The notes beneath the pieces are model-generated. The model was not told the DNA's origin, searched no databases, and saw nothing but the letters and a program-made list of their open reading frames with translations. From Photobacterium aphoticum (GTDB lineage: Bacteria; Pseudomonadota; Gammaproteobacteria; Enterobacterales; Vibrionaceae): 64,000 nucleotides of DNA. Location: the NCBI RefSeq assembly GCF_001029435.1, contig NZ_LDOV01000025.1:248001-312000 (forward strand), read 5' to 3'. The position numbers were made by a program, and so were the translations under genes. Below are positions 1 to 9,390 of the stretch, piece by piece. Position 1 is the first letter of the stretch, and every line of letters starts with the position of its first letter.

Positions 1-1
1 A

Positions 2-772
2 TTGTCGCTGCTGACGTTATGCCTGCTCTCGGCAGGGGCGTTTGCAGATAATTATATTGTTGGCAAGTTAGCGCCAGAAAAGCAGGTGGAAGTGCGCAGT
101 GAAGTCAGCGGCATTGTGGATAGCTATCAGGTCGACAGTGGTGATGCCATTAAACAGGGCGCGCCATTGCTGTCGATTTCGCAGCAGGATTACACCTTGG
201 AAGCTGACTTGGCCAAGTATGATCTGGCGGTCAAAAAGGCCGAGCGTGATATGCAGGAAAAACAGCTGATCCGCTATCAATCTCTGTTTAAAAAGCACGG
301 GATCTCGGAAGGGGATTATGAAAACCAATTGCGCCTGACCCATATCAGCCGGGCCGAACAACAGCGCAGCCAAACCCAGTATGCGATTGCGCAGCGTACG
401 CTAACCAAAGCCATGCCGAATGCGCCGTTTGACGGTGTGGTGGCCTTGCGCGCCGTGGAGGTCGGGCAGTTTATTTCGGTGGGTGATGCCCTTTATACCC
501 TTGCCGATATTCATACATTGAAAGTGCGTTTTCACGTACTGGAAAGTGATTTTGACCCGTTTCATAAAGGCGATACGGTGCAGGTGACCATTCCGGCTGA
601 TGCGCAAACCGTGACGGGGACGGTCTCATTGTTTTCACCGGTAATGGCAGATAATGATCCGGGCTTTTTAGTGGAAGTGACCATTGATAATGCGCAGCGG
701 CAGTGGCTACCGGGCATGGAGGCCTACGTGCATGTGAATGAGCACACGCCAACGGCAGAGGCGGGTCAATGA
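2..772 (+). CDS. RND efflux periplasmic adaptor (membrane fusion protein), 5'-truncated by window edge
   Basis: Periplasmic adaptor subunit of an RND-type efflux pump. The visible protein opens with the hydrophobic core of a signal peptide ending in Ala-Phe-Ala before Asp-Asn-Tyr, so the true start codon and basic N-terminal residues lie just before the window. A biotinyl-lipoyl-like half-motif follows (EVRSEVSGIVDSYQVDSGD), then a helical hairpin region (about residues 60-130) and the beta-barrel domain. The stop codon overlaps the start of the pump gene (ATGA at 769-772), so the two are one translation-coupled operon. The adaptor links the inner-membrane pump to an outer-membrane channel that is not in view. 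Substrate unknown. The family assignment is confident; the start is not determinable here. Confidence 0.88.
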   Translation: MSLLTLCLLSAGAFADNYIVGKLAPEKQVEVRSEVSGIVDSYQVDSGDAIKQGAPLLSISQQDYTLEADLAKYDLAVKKAERDMQEKQLIRYQSLFKKHGISEGDYENQLRLTHISRAEQQRSQTQYAIAQRTLTKAMPNAPFDGVVALRAVEVGQFISVGDALYTLADIHTLKVRFHVLESDFDPFHKGDTVQVTIPADAQTVTGTVSLFSPVMADNDPGFLVEVTIDNAQRQWLPGMEAYVHVNEHTPTAEAGQ

Positions 773-3700
773 ATATCTTATTAAACCTACTGTTTACCCG
801 AAAATATGCCGCCAAGCTGCTGACACTGTTAATTATCGGGATCGGTGCGTGGACGGCTTACCATCTGCCATTGGCGGAAAAGCCCCGTTTCGATATGCGT
901 GAAGGTAACATCGTGACCCAGTATCCGGGGGCGACGGCGTTGGATGTGGAAAGTAACGTCACCAGTAAGCTGGAAAAAGAGCTGCTGTCGATTTCCGGTA
1001 TCAAACAATTTACCTCGACCTCGGAAAACGGCCGTTCGGATATTGCTTTTGAGTTGGACAGCCAGGTTTCCGATCCGAATGCGGTTTATCAGGACGTGCG
1101 AGATGCCATCACTCGCGTCTCAGATCTACCCAGTGGCGTGACCGATGCGCCAACCCTGTCCATCAAAAAATCCTACAGTCTGGATTTCATGGTAGTAGGT
1201 ATCGCCGGAGATGTACCGTATGCCACCTTGCGTGATAAAGCAAAAAATCTCGAGTTGGCATTACGCCGCGTGCCCGGGATTGGCGAAGTGCATCCGATTG
1301 ATTTACGTGATCCGGAGTTTTTGATCCAGTTAGAACCGATTTCACTCAAGCGTTATGGCTTTACGCTGGATGAAGTGGCCAACATTATTGCCGAGCGCAA
1401 TGCACTGATCAGTGGCGGCCGCTTGGAAGCGTTGAAAGACAATCCGGAATTGATCACCGCTGCTGAGTTGAATAGCTTGCAGGCGCTGCGTGAGATGTTC
1501 ATTGCGTTCAGTCCGAATCTGCAACTGCAAGACGTCGCCGGTGAGATCACCGCAGGGTTTGAGAAAGGGGCGTCTTACGGTTCGATTAATGGCAAGCAAA
1601 GTATTTTGTTTGATTTGCGCACCAATGAAAGTGCCGATGTGATTGCCACCTCAAAGGCGGTGAAAGCCTTATTGGCACAGCAAGAAGCCTTGTTAGGCGA
1701 TACTTACACATTAGCCATTGGCTCTGATCTGTCGGCGGACATTCAAGAAAAAGCCAATATTGTGCAGAGCAACGGCTTGATGGGTTTGGCCTTGGTGTTA
1801 GCGACGTTGGCCTTGTTCTTAAATAAACGTATTGCGTTTTGGGTGGCGATTTCGATCCCGGTGTGTATTTTTGGCACCTTGGCAGTATTGCCGCATTTTG
1901 GTCAGATCCTCGATGTGTTTACCTTGTCAGCACTGATTTTGATCATCGGGATCATCGTTGATGATGCGGTGGTGGTGAGTGACAAAATTGTCTCGCTGGT
2001 GGAAGAAGGCTACGAACTTGACCGCGCGGTGATTGACGGGGTGAAAAGCGTATTCCCGGCGGTGGTGGCGAGTATTGTGTCGACCATGGTGGCCTTTATT
2101 CCGTTGCTGTTCTTTCCGGGTAACAGCGGCAAAATGATGTACGTGATCCCGCTGACGGTGATCATCGCACTGTGCTTCTCATTCATTGATGCCTTGATTT
2201 TTATTCCGGCTCACTTAAAAGGCGTGTTGAAAAAAGGCCACAGCCTAAAAGCAAAGCCTGATTCAAAATCTGATTCAAAGTCAGGCCAAGGCGGTCAGTT
2301 TACGCTGATCAACCGAGGCATTGCCGCTGCGATTGGGCAATACAAATGGGTGTTACCGGGCGCCATCATGGCGGTGGTGGTGATGGGAGCGGTATCGCTG
2401 AAAAATATCAGTTACCTGTTTTATCCCACTGACGGCGCGTATCTGATTGAAGTCAGTGCCGAGGCGAACCCAGAGCTGGCGTTGGATGATGTGTGGCAAC
2501 AAACCCAAGCGTTAGAGACGTTGTTTGCACAGACGCCAGAAGTGGCGTACTGGTTCGGGGAAGTGGGCTCCCCCAATAGCACTTGGGTGCTGTCGTTAAC
2601 GCCTGCTAACGATCGTACCCGCAGCGCTGAAGCGATAGTGGCGGACTGGGAAGCGCGCATGGCGGGCATGGCGGGATTAAGCCAAGTCGAGTTTGACATC
2701 GATGGCGGTGGCCCGCCGGTAGGGCGTCCGATTGATTTGCGCATTGTCGGGGGGACCGATGCGGGGCGTGAACAACTGGCAGATGACGTCGCAGCCACGT
2801 TACGTACCTTGCCGGGCACCACGCGCGTCAAACGGGATGTGAATGAACCGGCCCCGCAGATTGAAGTGGCGTTGCAACATCGCTGGCTGACGTATTACGG
2901 GATCAGTGCCACGCAAGTGGGTGACATTATTCAATACGCCATTGAAGGACAACGTGTGACGCGTATTTTCAATGGTAAGGAAGAAGTCCATTTCCGTGTC
3001 ACCTTGGAAGAGAACGACAAGTCACTGGCCGAGTTGGATCAGATCCGCGTCAGGGCGAAAGACGGGCAACTTATCCCACTGAACAAACTGGTGCGCTGGA
3101 CGTGGCGTGACACGGTCGCGCAAGTTGACCACTTTAACGGTGAGCGAGTAATTCGCGTGTCGGCTGGGTTAGATGCCAGCGTGACCGATCCGTTGACGGT
3201 GTTTGAACATGTGCAGACGGCCTTTGCCCGTGACAATCTGGCCGAAGGGAAAGATTACGCGGGCGCGCGTATTGTGCCAATGGGGCAGATATTGGAAACC
3301 CAAGAAGCGCAGTCCGGTTTTACGGTCGCGATTGCGGTGGCGTTGATCGGCATTGCACTGATCCTGTTGCTGTTGTTCGACAATGTGTTGGAGTCACTGA
3401 TTGTGCTGGCGGTGATCCCGTTTGGTATTGGTGGTGCGTTATTCATATTGTTCTTGCATAACCAAGTGCTGAGTTTCTTTTCGATTATCGGCATGATTGC
3501 GCTCATCGGGATCATGGTGAACAACAGCTTGGTGCTGATCTGGCATTTGAAAGACACCGCACACGAGCGGGCGGCTTTAGGTTGGGGGGCGTTTGTCATC
3601 AAAGGCACGCAAAGCCGCGTGCGCGCCATTAGCCTGACAACCATCACCACGGTCGCGGGGCTGATCCCATTGGCGTATGGCTTAGGCGGTTATGATAATT

Positions 3701-3819
3701 ACATGTCGCCGATGGCGCTTGTGGTCGGGTGGGGATGTGTGATTTCCTGGGTAGTGACATTGACTGTGATCCCATCGCTGTATTTATGGGTGATGAAAGG
3801 GCGAACAGGGGAACAATAA
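769..3819 (+). CDS. RND family efflux pump permease (AcrB-like)
   Basis: Inner-membrane proton-driven RND transporter of 1016 residues, the usual length for the hydrophobe/amphiphile efflux family. It has the N-terminal transmembrane helix, a first large periplasmic loop, and a transmembrane block with the conserved acidic pair near residue 395 (GIIVDDAVVVSDKIV). A second periplasmic loop is followed by a C-terminal helix block with LIGIMVNNSLVLIW near residue 912. The ATG overlaps the stop of the upstream adaptor gene by four bases. A hairpin terminator follows directly. The gene resembles the pumps often simply called efflux RND transporter permease in Vibrionaceae; whether it exports drugs, bile or metabolites cannot be told from sequence. 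No dedicated regulator is adjacent on this side. Confidence 0.93.
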   Translation: MNILLNLLFTRKYAAKLLTLLIIGIGAWTAYHLPLAEKPRFDMREGNIVTQYPGATALDVESNVTSKLEKELLSISGIKQFTSTSENGRSDIAFELDSQVSDPNAVYQDVRDAITRVSDLPSGVTDAPTLSIKKSYSLDFMVVGIAGDVPYATLRDKAKNLELALRRVPGIGEVHPIDLRDPEFLIQLEPISLKRYGFTLDEVANIIAERNALISGGRLEALKDNPELITAAELNSLQALREMFIAFSPNLQLQDVAGEITAGFEKGASYGSINGKQSILFDLRTNESADVIATSKAVKALLAQQEALLGDTYTLAIGSDLSADIQEKANIVQSNGLMGLALVLATLALFLNKRIAFWVAISIPVCIFGTLAVLPHFGQILDVFTLSALILIIGIIVDDAVVVSDKIVSLVEEGYELDRAVIDGVKSVFPAVVASIVSTMVAFIPLLFFPGNSGKMMYVIPLTVIIALCFSFIDALIFIPAHLKGVLKKGHSLKAKPDSKSDSKSGQGGQFTLINRGIAAAIGQYKWVLPGAIMAVVVMGAVSLKNISYLFYPTDGAYLIEVSAEANPELALDDVWQQTQALETLFAQTPEVAYWFGEVGSPNSTWVLSLTPANDRTRSAEAIVADWEARMAGMAGLSQVEFDIDGGGPPVGRPIDLRIVGGTDAGREQLADDVAATLRTLPGTTRVKRDVNEPAPQIEVALQHRWLTYYGISATQVGDIIQYAIEGQRVTRIFNGKEEVHFRVTLEENDKSLAELDQIRVRAKDGQLIPLNKLVRWTWRDTVAQVDHFNGERVIRVSAGLDASVTDPLTVFEHVQTAFARDNLAEGKDYAGARIVPMGQILETQEAQSGFTVAIAVALIGIALILLLLFDNVLESLIVLAVIPFGIGGALFILFLHNQVLSFFSIIGMIALIGIMVNNSLVLIWHLKDTAHERAALGWGAFVIKGTQSRVRAISLTTITTVAGLIPLAYGLGGYDNYMSPMALVVGWGCVISWVVTLTVIPSLYLWVMKGRTGEQ

Positions 3820-3845
3820 GCTGCTGACATTGGCCTCTTAAACAG

Positions 3846-3886
3846 AAAAACCGCTGATGGCGTTTATCGCTATCAGCGGTTTTTTT
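3846..3886 (+). terminator. Rho-independent terminator after RND operon (bidirectional)
   Basis: A 13-bp stem (3846-3858 with 3872-3884) closes a 13-base loop and ends in a T run on the plus strand, with an A run on the other flank. It lies between convergent genes and can serve both. Confidence 0.85.
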
Positions 3887-3926
3887 CGGTTGGCTTAGTG
3901 CGGTTAGCCGCGTTTATTACGACCGC

Positions 3927-4751
3927 TTATTTTGATAATTCGGCTGCTGTATCCACAAAGATCCCTTGAATATCTTTGGCTTCACGTTCGGTTTGGCCGC
4001 CGTGTTTTAAGAACGCCTCAATGATGCTGGCTGTTTTCTGCTCTTTAGCGCGTTCCAAGAAGTAACGCAGTTCTAATTCGGCACCGGCATCTTCGTCGAC
4101 GATGGAGGTAGCGACAATCTCCTTGTACATCACGATATCGCGCACTTCTAATGTGCTGATCACGCCCAGTGTGGCCGCAAGGAAAGCCTCCATCTCTGCC
4201 TTAGGTACAAATTGGGTAATGATGTTCAACTGCTCCGCTTGTTGTGCGGTGAAGTCGTTGCCCAGTAGCAATGCCTGTAGTGCTTTGTTTTTCCCCATGC
4301 GACGGGCAAATTGCACAGCACCCTGACCACCGGTTGGAATGTTGACGTGAATTTCTGGCTGCGCAAATGCAGCGTTTTCAGTGCCGTAGGCCAAATCACA
4401 CGCCATCACAAATTCGTTACCGCCCCCACGTGCCACACCATCTATCAGCGCAACAGACAGTTGTTTCATCGCTTTGATATTGGCAATCATGTGGTTGAAC
4501 TCAATCGATGCCGCTTGGCCGCCCTGTGTCCCGTTGATCACGTTCAAATCCAAATGCGCTAAGAAGAAGGTCTCATGCAGGGATTTGAAGACCACCACTT
4601 TGGTGTCACGGTCATCTTTCAGTGACAACACAAAGGCATTAATGGCGTTGATTAAATCACTGGTGATCACATTCACGGGTGGGTTGTTGATCGCCACTGT
4701 CGCAATGCCGTTGTGGTGAGTGATAGCAAGCAAGTTTGATTGAGCGTTCAT
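3927..4751 (-). CDS. Enoyl-CoA hydratase/isomerase family protein
   Basis: Crotonase-fold protein of about 274 residues. The N-terminal part has the typical ITHHNGIATVAINNPPVNVI pattern, and the oxyanion-hole glycines are in VARGGGNEFVMACDLAYG. The reading frame is open nine codons further upstream (4778), but the ATG at 4751 has an AAGGAA ribosome binding site at the right distance and starts a family-like N-terminus, so it is preferred. The gene diverges from a LysR regulator across 160 bp, a layout typical of a regulator and its target. The glutamates expected of a classical enoyl-CoA hydratase are not clearly placed, so the exact reaction is unknown. It could be a hydratase, isomerase or a more specialised crotonase. 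Confidence 0.8.
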   Translation of the reverse strand: MNAQSNLLAITHHNGIATVAINNPPVNVITSDLINAINAFVLSLKDDRDTKVVVFKSLHETFFLAHLDLNVINGTQGGQAASIEFNHMIANIKAMKQLSVALIDGVARGGGNEFVMACDLAYGTENAAFAQPEIHVNIPTGGQGAVQFARRMGKNKALQALLLGNDFTAQQAEQLNIITQFVPKAEMEAFLAATLGVISTLEVRDIVMYKEIVATSIVDEDAGAELELRYFLERAKEQKTASIIEAFLKHGGQTEREAKDIQGIFVDTAAELSK

Positions 4752-4912
4752 CGTCGTATTCCTTATGGGATGGGACATCAGTAAAAGGCCGTGTCCTCGT
4801 TGTGTGTGATTACTATAGGCGTGGAATACGTTAAGATAAATGAACGAATCGGCACATTATTGGTGCTGTAAATGCAACAAACAAAAAGACAGACGAAAGA
4901 GAGAGGCGAGGG

Positions 4913-5869
4913 ATGGATTTTTCCAGTCGATTATTACTGCTGTTAGACGTGGTAGAGCAGGGCTCGTTCACGCAAGTGGCAGAGCAACGGCATGTGGATC
5001 GTTCGGTGATCTCCAAGCACATTGGCCGGTTGGAAGCGGAGTTGGGCGTGCGCTTGCTTAACCGTACCACGCGTTCGCTTTCGTTAACGGCGGCGGGCAA
5101 AGAAATGGTGCATCAGGCGCAACAATTGAGAACGTTGCTCAATGATACCCACCGCTTGGCACAGAATTACCATGCTGAGCCGCGAGGCCGATTGCGGATC
5201 AGCAGCCATACCATGTTCGGGCGTCAGTATGTGCAGGCGGCCATTGCCCGTTTTCAGCAGCACTATCCGGAGGTGGAGATTGAACTGCGGCTGGAAGATC
5301 GGGTGGTGGACATGGTGAAAGAGGCGGTCGATATCGGTTTTCGTATCGGGAAGCCGAAAAACTCGACGCTGATTTCCCGCAAAATCGCCCGTTGTCGCAT
5401 GTTGATTGTGGCGTCTCCGGCGTTTATTGCTCGGCATGGTGACATTACGACACTGGCGCAGTTGGAATCCCTGCCCGCAACCATTTATGCCGCGCCGGGG
5501 TTGCGGGTCGACAAGTTCGGATATCTGGACGGCGATAACCAGCCACAGACGTTTCAGCTCAATGCGGCCTATCTGGTTAACGATGTGGAAATGGTGATCA
5601 AAAGTGCAGTGGCGGGCAATACGCTGGCCGTGGTCACTGCACAGATGATGCAAAATGAAATTCTGGATGGGCAACTGGTGCCGATCATGACGGATCTGAC
5701 GTTGGATGATTTTGGCACGGTGTACGCGGTGTACCCGCATCGTGATGCGCCGATCAAAACCAAATTGTTTTTGGACACACTGAAAGAGATTGTCGGACAA
5801 GAGGCGCCGGTATGGGACAGTTATATACCGGCGTTTGACACCTTGTACGGCGGGGGCAATCCCCTTTAA
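4913..5869 (+). CDS. LysR family transcriptional regulator
   Basis: A 318-residue LysR-type regulator. The N-terminal winged helix-turn-helix (about residues 2-60) reads LLDVVEQGSFTQVAEQRHVD, then SVISKHIGRLEAELGVRLLN, followed by an effector-binding domain of two Rossmann-like lobes. A purine-rich GAGGCGAGGG precedes the ATG. It resembles the CrgA/AaeR-like group of LysR proteins by its R-T-T-R-S-L-S-L-T-A-A-G linker. Transcribed away from the crotonase-fold gene, which is its most likely target. Effector unknown. Confidence 0.88.
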   Translation: MDFSSRLLLLLDVVEQGSFTQVAEQRHVDRSVISKHIGRLEAELGVRLLNRTTRSLSLTAAGKEMVHQAQQLRTLLNDTHRLAQNYHAEPRGRLRISSHTMFGRQYVQAAIARFQQHYPEVEIELRLEDRVVDMVKEAVDIGFRIGKPKNSTLISRKIARCRMLIVASPAFIARHGDITTLAQLESLPATIYAAPGLRVDKFGYLDGDNQPQTFQLNAAYLVNDVEMVIKSAVAGNTLAVVTAQMMQNEILDGQLVPIMTDLTLDDFGTVYAVYPHRDAPIKTKLFLDTLKEIVGQEAPVWDSYIPAFDTLYGGGNPL

Positions 5870-5940
5870 TCGCTTGCCGCCTGCTTGTGAGGACAAAGCA
5901 AACCAAGGGCATAGCACCAGTGCGTTATAACGTTAGCGCG

Positions 5941-6864
5941 TTATAGCGTCAGCAGGATGCCACCCAGAATCGCGGCGACACCGACGCCCCGTGTAACGTA
6001 CCACTTTTCTTTGAGGAACAGGGTACCCATCACCAAGCCGACCACAATACTGAATTGGCGCAGGGCCACAATGAGGCTGACATTGTCGGTCATGGTCATG
6101 GCAAAGAGCACCAAGCCGTACGTCATGGCCATCATGCTGCCGGCGATGGTGGCATTGCGCCGAAGTTGCCAGGTTTGGGCCAGTATCGCCGTATGCTGGC
6201 CGCGTGCCCGCTTCATGCCTGCATAAACCGCAATACTCAGCAGTAAGGGCAGCACCATTGCCCAAAACTGCATGCCTAAATAGAACAGGGCTGACAGGGG
6301 ATCGCTCATGATGGCGTGTACCTGCTCAGTCAGTAGCGCGATGGCCGCTTTGTCGACCACTGAATAGCCGGTCGTTCCCAGCGCGGCTATCAATGCCCAG
6401 CCGACTCCTAAGTTGCAGTAGGCAGCGCGAGAGAGTTGGCGAAAGCTGCTGAGGGGCACGATGAGACACCCCAGCGTGATTAGAATAAATCCCAGCCACT
6501 GCAGGGGGTCTAATGACAGACCGAGCCAGCGGGTGATCCCGCCGACCATCAACACAGGTAATGCGCGGGCGATGGGGTAGATTAAGCCGATGTCACCGTG
6601 TTGATAGGCGACCAGTAACCCTACCAAGTAGATCAACTGGCAAATACCGCTGATCAGCAATAATTGCCAGAACGCGGGCGATAACGTGCCCCAACCAATG
6701 GTGAACAGATACCACAACAAAAAAGGCGAGAGCAGTAAGGCGGCAGAGCCACTGGCGGCCAGTGAAAAGGCCACGCCAGATCCGGTATTTCGTTTGCCGA
6801 GCAAGTTCCAACTGGCGTGGATCACGGCGGAGAGGAGCACTAAAACAATCGCCAACAGTGTCAT
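5941..6864 (-). CDS. EamA/DMT-superfamily transporter, possibly last gene of the phosphonate operon
   Basis: Integral membrane protein of 307 residues with about ten hydrophobic segments in two repeats, typical of the drug/metabolite transporter superfamily (EamA domains). The N-terminus LSAVIHASWNLLGKRN is the usual EamA start motif. An AGGGA precedes the ATG at 6864. Only 63 bases separate it from the stop of phnR, on the same strand, with no terminator seen between them, so it may be co-transcribed with the 2-aminoethylphosphonate genes. Such carriers often export amino acids or small metabolites. A role in disposing of or taking up a phosphonate-related compound is inference. Convergent with the LysR gene downstream. 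Confidence 0.82.
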   Translation of the reverse strand: MTLLAIVLVLLSAVIHASWNLLGKRNTGSGVAFSLAASGSAALLLSPFLLWYLFTIGWGTLSPAFWQLLLISGICQLIYLVGLLVAYQHGDIGLIYPIARALPVLMVGGITRWLGLSLDPLQWLGFILITLGCLIVPLSSFRQLSRAAYCNLGVGWALIAALGTTGYSVVDKAAIALLTEQVHAIMSDPLSALFYLGMQFWAMVLPLLLSIAVYAGMKRARGQHTAILAQTWQLRRNATIAGSMMAMTYGLVLFAMTMTDNVSLIVALRQFSIVVGLVMGTLFLKEKWYVTRGVGVAAILGGILLTL

Positions 6865-6927
6865 ACAGCATCCCTGACTGAGTGAGGCCTATTTTTCTTA
6901 TTGTGTGTGGCGCGTGCGTTACGTGGA

Positions 6928-7632
6928 TCACCGCACGAGCGTTGCGAACGATTCAATACTGATAGCGTCATGACGCCAGTATTCAATGTCACAGTCAATC
7001 AGCTCACCGTGTTGGTTGTAGTTGATACGCTCAACCACCATGGCCGGTGTGCCCGATGTGGCGCGCAAGGCTTGGGCGGTCTCCCCCAGTAAGGTGCTGG
7101 TGGTGATACGGTAACGGATGGATTGATACACCATACCGTAGTGCTCGCGGTAAATGTCGGTCAGCGATGTGGTGAGATCGTGACGCAGTAAATCCGGCAC
7201 GAATTCCGGGCGAATGTAGTGGGTGACGTACACCACCGGCCGGTTCTCTAAATAGCGCACACGATCAACTTGATACACATTAGAAAACGGCTGGAGATCC
7301 AGCAGTTGTGCCGCATGCTTGTTGGCGACCGTGCTTTGCGCCGACAGCAGTACGGTGTTTGGCGTACGCTGCTGCGCCAAGGCCATGTTGGTGAAATTTA
7401 ACGTCTGACTCGGGTCATACCGTAGGGGCGATGGCGAGATAAACCAGCCCCGGCGATCTTCGCGGTAAATACGGCCTTCCGCTTCCAGTAGCGAGAGGGC
7501 TTCACGCAGTGTCACTCGTGTGGTGTCGAACGATTCGGCTAACTTGCGTTCGGCAGGCAGCTTTTCCCGTGGCGACAATTGGCCCGATTCAATTTGCTCG
7601 ACAATCGCATCTTTAATTTTTACGTATTGCAC
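6928..7632 (-). CDS. phnR: Phosphonate-utilisation GntR/HutC-type regulator
   Basis: GntR-family repressor of 234 residues. It has an N-terminal winged helix (about 1-70, LPAERKLAESFDTTRVTLRE) and a C-terminal UTRA effector domain, placing it in the HutC subfamily. It starts at a GTG with AAGGA six bases upstream, inside the stop region of the permease gene nine bases away, so it is the fourth gene of the phn transporter operon. The location and length match the regulator associated with 2-aminoethylphosphonate loci in Vibrio. HutC-type proteins bind TGGT-N4-ACCA-like dyads, and three such sites lie ahead of phnS, phnT and phnW. It therefore probably represses both arms of the locus and itself. 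Confidence 0.86.
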   Translation of the reverse strand: MQYVKIKDAIVEQIESGQLSPREKLPAERKLAESFDTTRVTLREALSLLEAEGRIYREDRRGWFISPSPLRYDPSQTLNFTNMALAQQRTPNTVLLSAQSTVANKHAAQLLDLQPFSNVYQVDRVRYLENRPVVYVTHYIRPEFVPDLLRHDLTTSLTDIYREHYGMVYQSIRYRITTSTLLGETAQALRATSGTPAMVVERINYNQHGELIDCDIEYWRHDAISIESFATLVR

Positions 7633-7641
7633 ACGGTGTCC

Positions 7642-9381
7642 TTATTTCTTTCGCCACGCTTGGGTACGGTTTTCTAACAGTTTGCCGAGGGTCAGTTGCA
7701 CGATTTTCGCGGTCGCCGCCGAAATCATGATCATGACGGCCATGGCCGCTGCGGCACCGGTCTGGCCGGCATCGTCCATATTCAGGACAGATACTGAGGC
7801 GGGAATGGTATCGGTAGAATACAGAAATACTACCGCAGATGTGGTGGTTAATGCATTAACAAACAAATAAGTAGCGATATCTAAAATGGCCGGTAAACAC
7901 ACCGGCACCGTCACTTTAACAAACAGTTTGTATTGCGGCAGTTTGATGGCGGCGGCGGTGGCTTCAATTTCAGCCGGCAATTGTTTCAGGGCGGTCAGTG
8001 CCGTCATGTGGCCGACAGTGTAGTAATGCACCACGGTGTTCACTACCAAAAAGGCCATGGTGCCATACAGCACATTGAGCGGGTTGTTGGCATCGTTGAA
8101 ATAGAAGATATAGCCCAGGCCCAGCACCATGCCCGGCACGGCCATCGGGATCACGCTGATCACCTGCATCACTTGGCGGATAGGGGCAAACGCACGGCCT
8201 TTTTCCATGCTGTAGGCACCGATGAAAATCACCACTGTACCGATCAGGGCTGTCCAGCCTGCCATGGTCAGGGAGTTCACGTAGGGCAGCCAGCCGTAGG
8301 TACTGATTTCGGTAAAATTGTAGTTATTCAGGGTCAGGGCTTTGTTCCATGGCCAGAACGTCACCAGCGAGCCGTACACCGCCATGCCCAGTACCGCCAG
8401 CACCGCAATAGACATCACGGAACAGTACAGCAGACACAAGCCATCACGCACAGGGTGCGGTTCGGGCTGGTAAGGCACCGAGCGGGTATCAAACAGGCTT
8501 TTTTGTTTGCTTTGTACCCAGCGGTTAGCCGTGAAGGCCAACAGTGCCGGGAACAGCAGAATCAAACTGGTGACCGCCCCCATGGCAAAGTTTTGCTGCC
8601 CCACGACCTGTTTAAAAATGTCGGTCGCCAGTACGTTGTAGCTGCCGCCAATGACTTTAGGCACGCCAAAATCGGTGATCACCAAGGTAAACACCACAAT
8701 CAGGGTACTGATGAGGCCGTATTTCGCGGCAGGCAGTGTGACCAGAAAAAAGGTCTTCATCGGCGAGGTTTTCAGGGCGCGTGCCGCTTCATACAATCGG
8801 GCATCCGAGGTGCGCATGGCGGTAGTCAGGATCATCAGGGCGTGTGGAAAGGTCCAAAAAATCAAGCCCAGTGCAATCCCCATCATTCCGTAAACTGACT
8901 GCTCACCGAGAAGGTGCTTCGCGACCCCTTGGTTACCAAACAGGAAGATCAAACTGATCGCTGGCAACAAGGAGGGCGCTAATATCGGCGCGGTACCGAG
9001 GATCTGAAACAGCCCTTTGCACGGCATGCAGGAGCGGGTAAGGGCGTAGGCATAACCAAACGCCAGCATACCGACCACGGTAGTCACCAGCAGCCCCACG
9101 GTGAACGTGTTACCAAGGGAGTGCCATAAACTGGCTGACGAAAAATAATGGGCAAAGTTCGCCAGACCGACAAATTCCCCCTGTGCGTTTTGCACACTTT
9201 TGGTGAGCATGGCCCACAGTGGCATCACGATAAACAGGATCATCAGGGCGGATAACCCCGCCAGCAAAACAAACAACACCAGATTATCGCGACTGATGCG
9301 GTGAAACAGAGACTGTGTCTGTTGCTGTAAACGGGCTGTCGACATCATCACACTTCTCATGTTGGCAGTTCGAGTATTCAT
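7642..9381 (-). CDS. phnU: 2-aminoethylphosphonate ABC transporter, fused two-domain permease
   Basis: Inner-membrane permease of 579 residues with about twelve membrane segments. It contains two binding-protein-dependent permease domains in one chain, as in iron(III)-type ABC transporters. EAA-like loops are visible near residue 195 (EAARALKTSPMKTFFLVTLP) and in the second half (EATAAAIKLPQYKLFVKVTVP). In Salmonella this role is split between PhnU and PhnV; Vibrio-type loci carry a single fused gene, as here. AAGGA precedes the ATG. It lies nine bases downstream of phnT, so the two are translated from one message. Confidence 0.87.
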   Translation of the reverse strand: MNTRTANMRSVMMSTARLQQQTQSLFHRISRDNLVLFVLLAGLSALMILFIVMPLWAMLTKSVQNAQGEFVGLANFAHYFSSASLWHSLGNTFTVGLLVTTVVGMLAFGYAYALTRSCMPCKGLFQILGTAPILAPSLLPAISLIFLFGNQGVAKHLLGEQSVYGMMGIALGLIFWTFPHALMILTTAMRTSDARLYEAARALKTSPMKTFFLVTLPAAKYGLISTLIVVFTLVITDFGVPKVIGGSYNVLATDIFKQVVGQQNFAMGAVTSLILLFPALLAFTANRWVQSKQKSLFDTRSVPYQPEPHPVRDGLCLLYCSVMSIAVLAVLGMAVYGSLVTFWPWNKALTLNNYNFTEISTYGWLPYVNSLTMAGWTALIGTVVIFIGAYSMEKGRAFAPIRQVMQVISVIPMAVPGMVLGLGYIFYFNDANNPLNVLYGTMAFLVVNTVVHYYTVGHMTALTALKQLPAEIEATAAAIKLPQYKLFVKVTVPVCLPAILDIATYLFVNALTTTSAVVFLYSTDTIPASVSVLNMDDAGQTGAAAAMAVMIMISAATAKIVQLTLGKLLENRTQAWRKK

Positions 9382-9390
9382 GGTTTTTCC

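Noticed and set aside
5923..5932. Palindrome CGTTATAACG between the LysR and EamA genes as a terminator
   Set aside because: Short, no loop and no T run; not a convincing terminator or operator.
7933..8898. A 321-residue plus-strand frame opposite the fused permease
   Set aside because: His/Gln-rich shadow of the strongly supported permease on the other strand.
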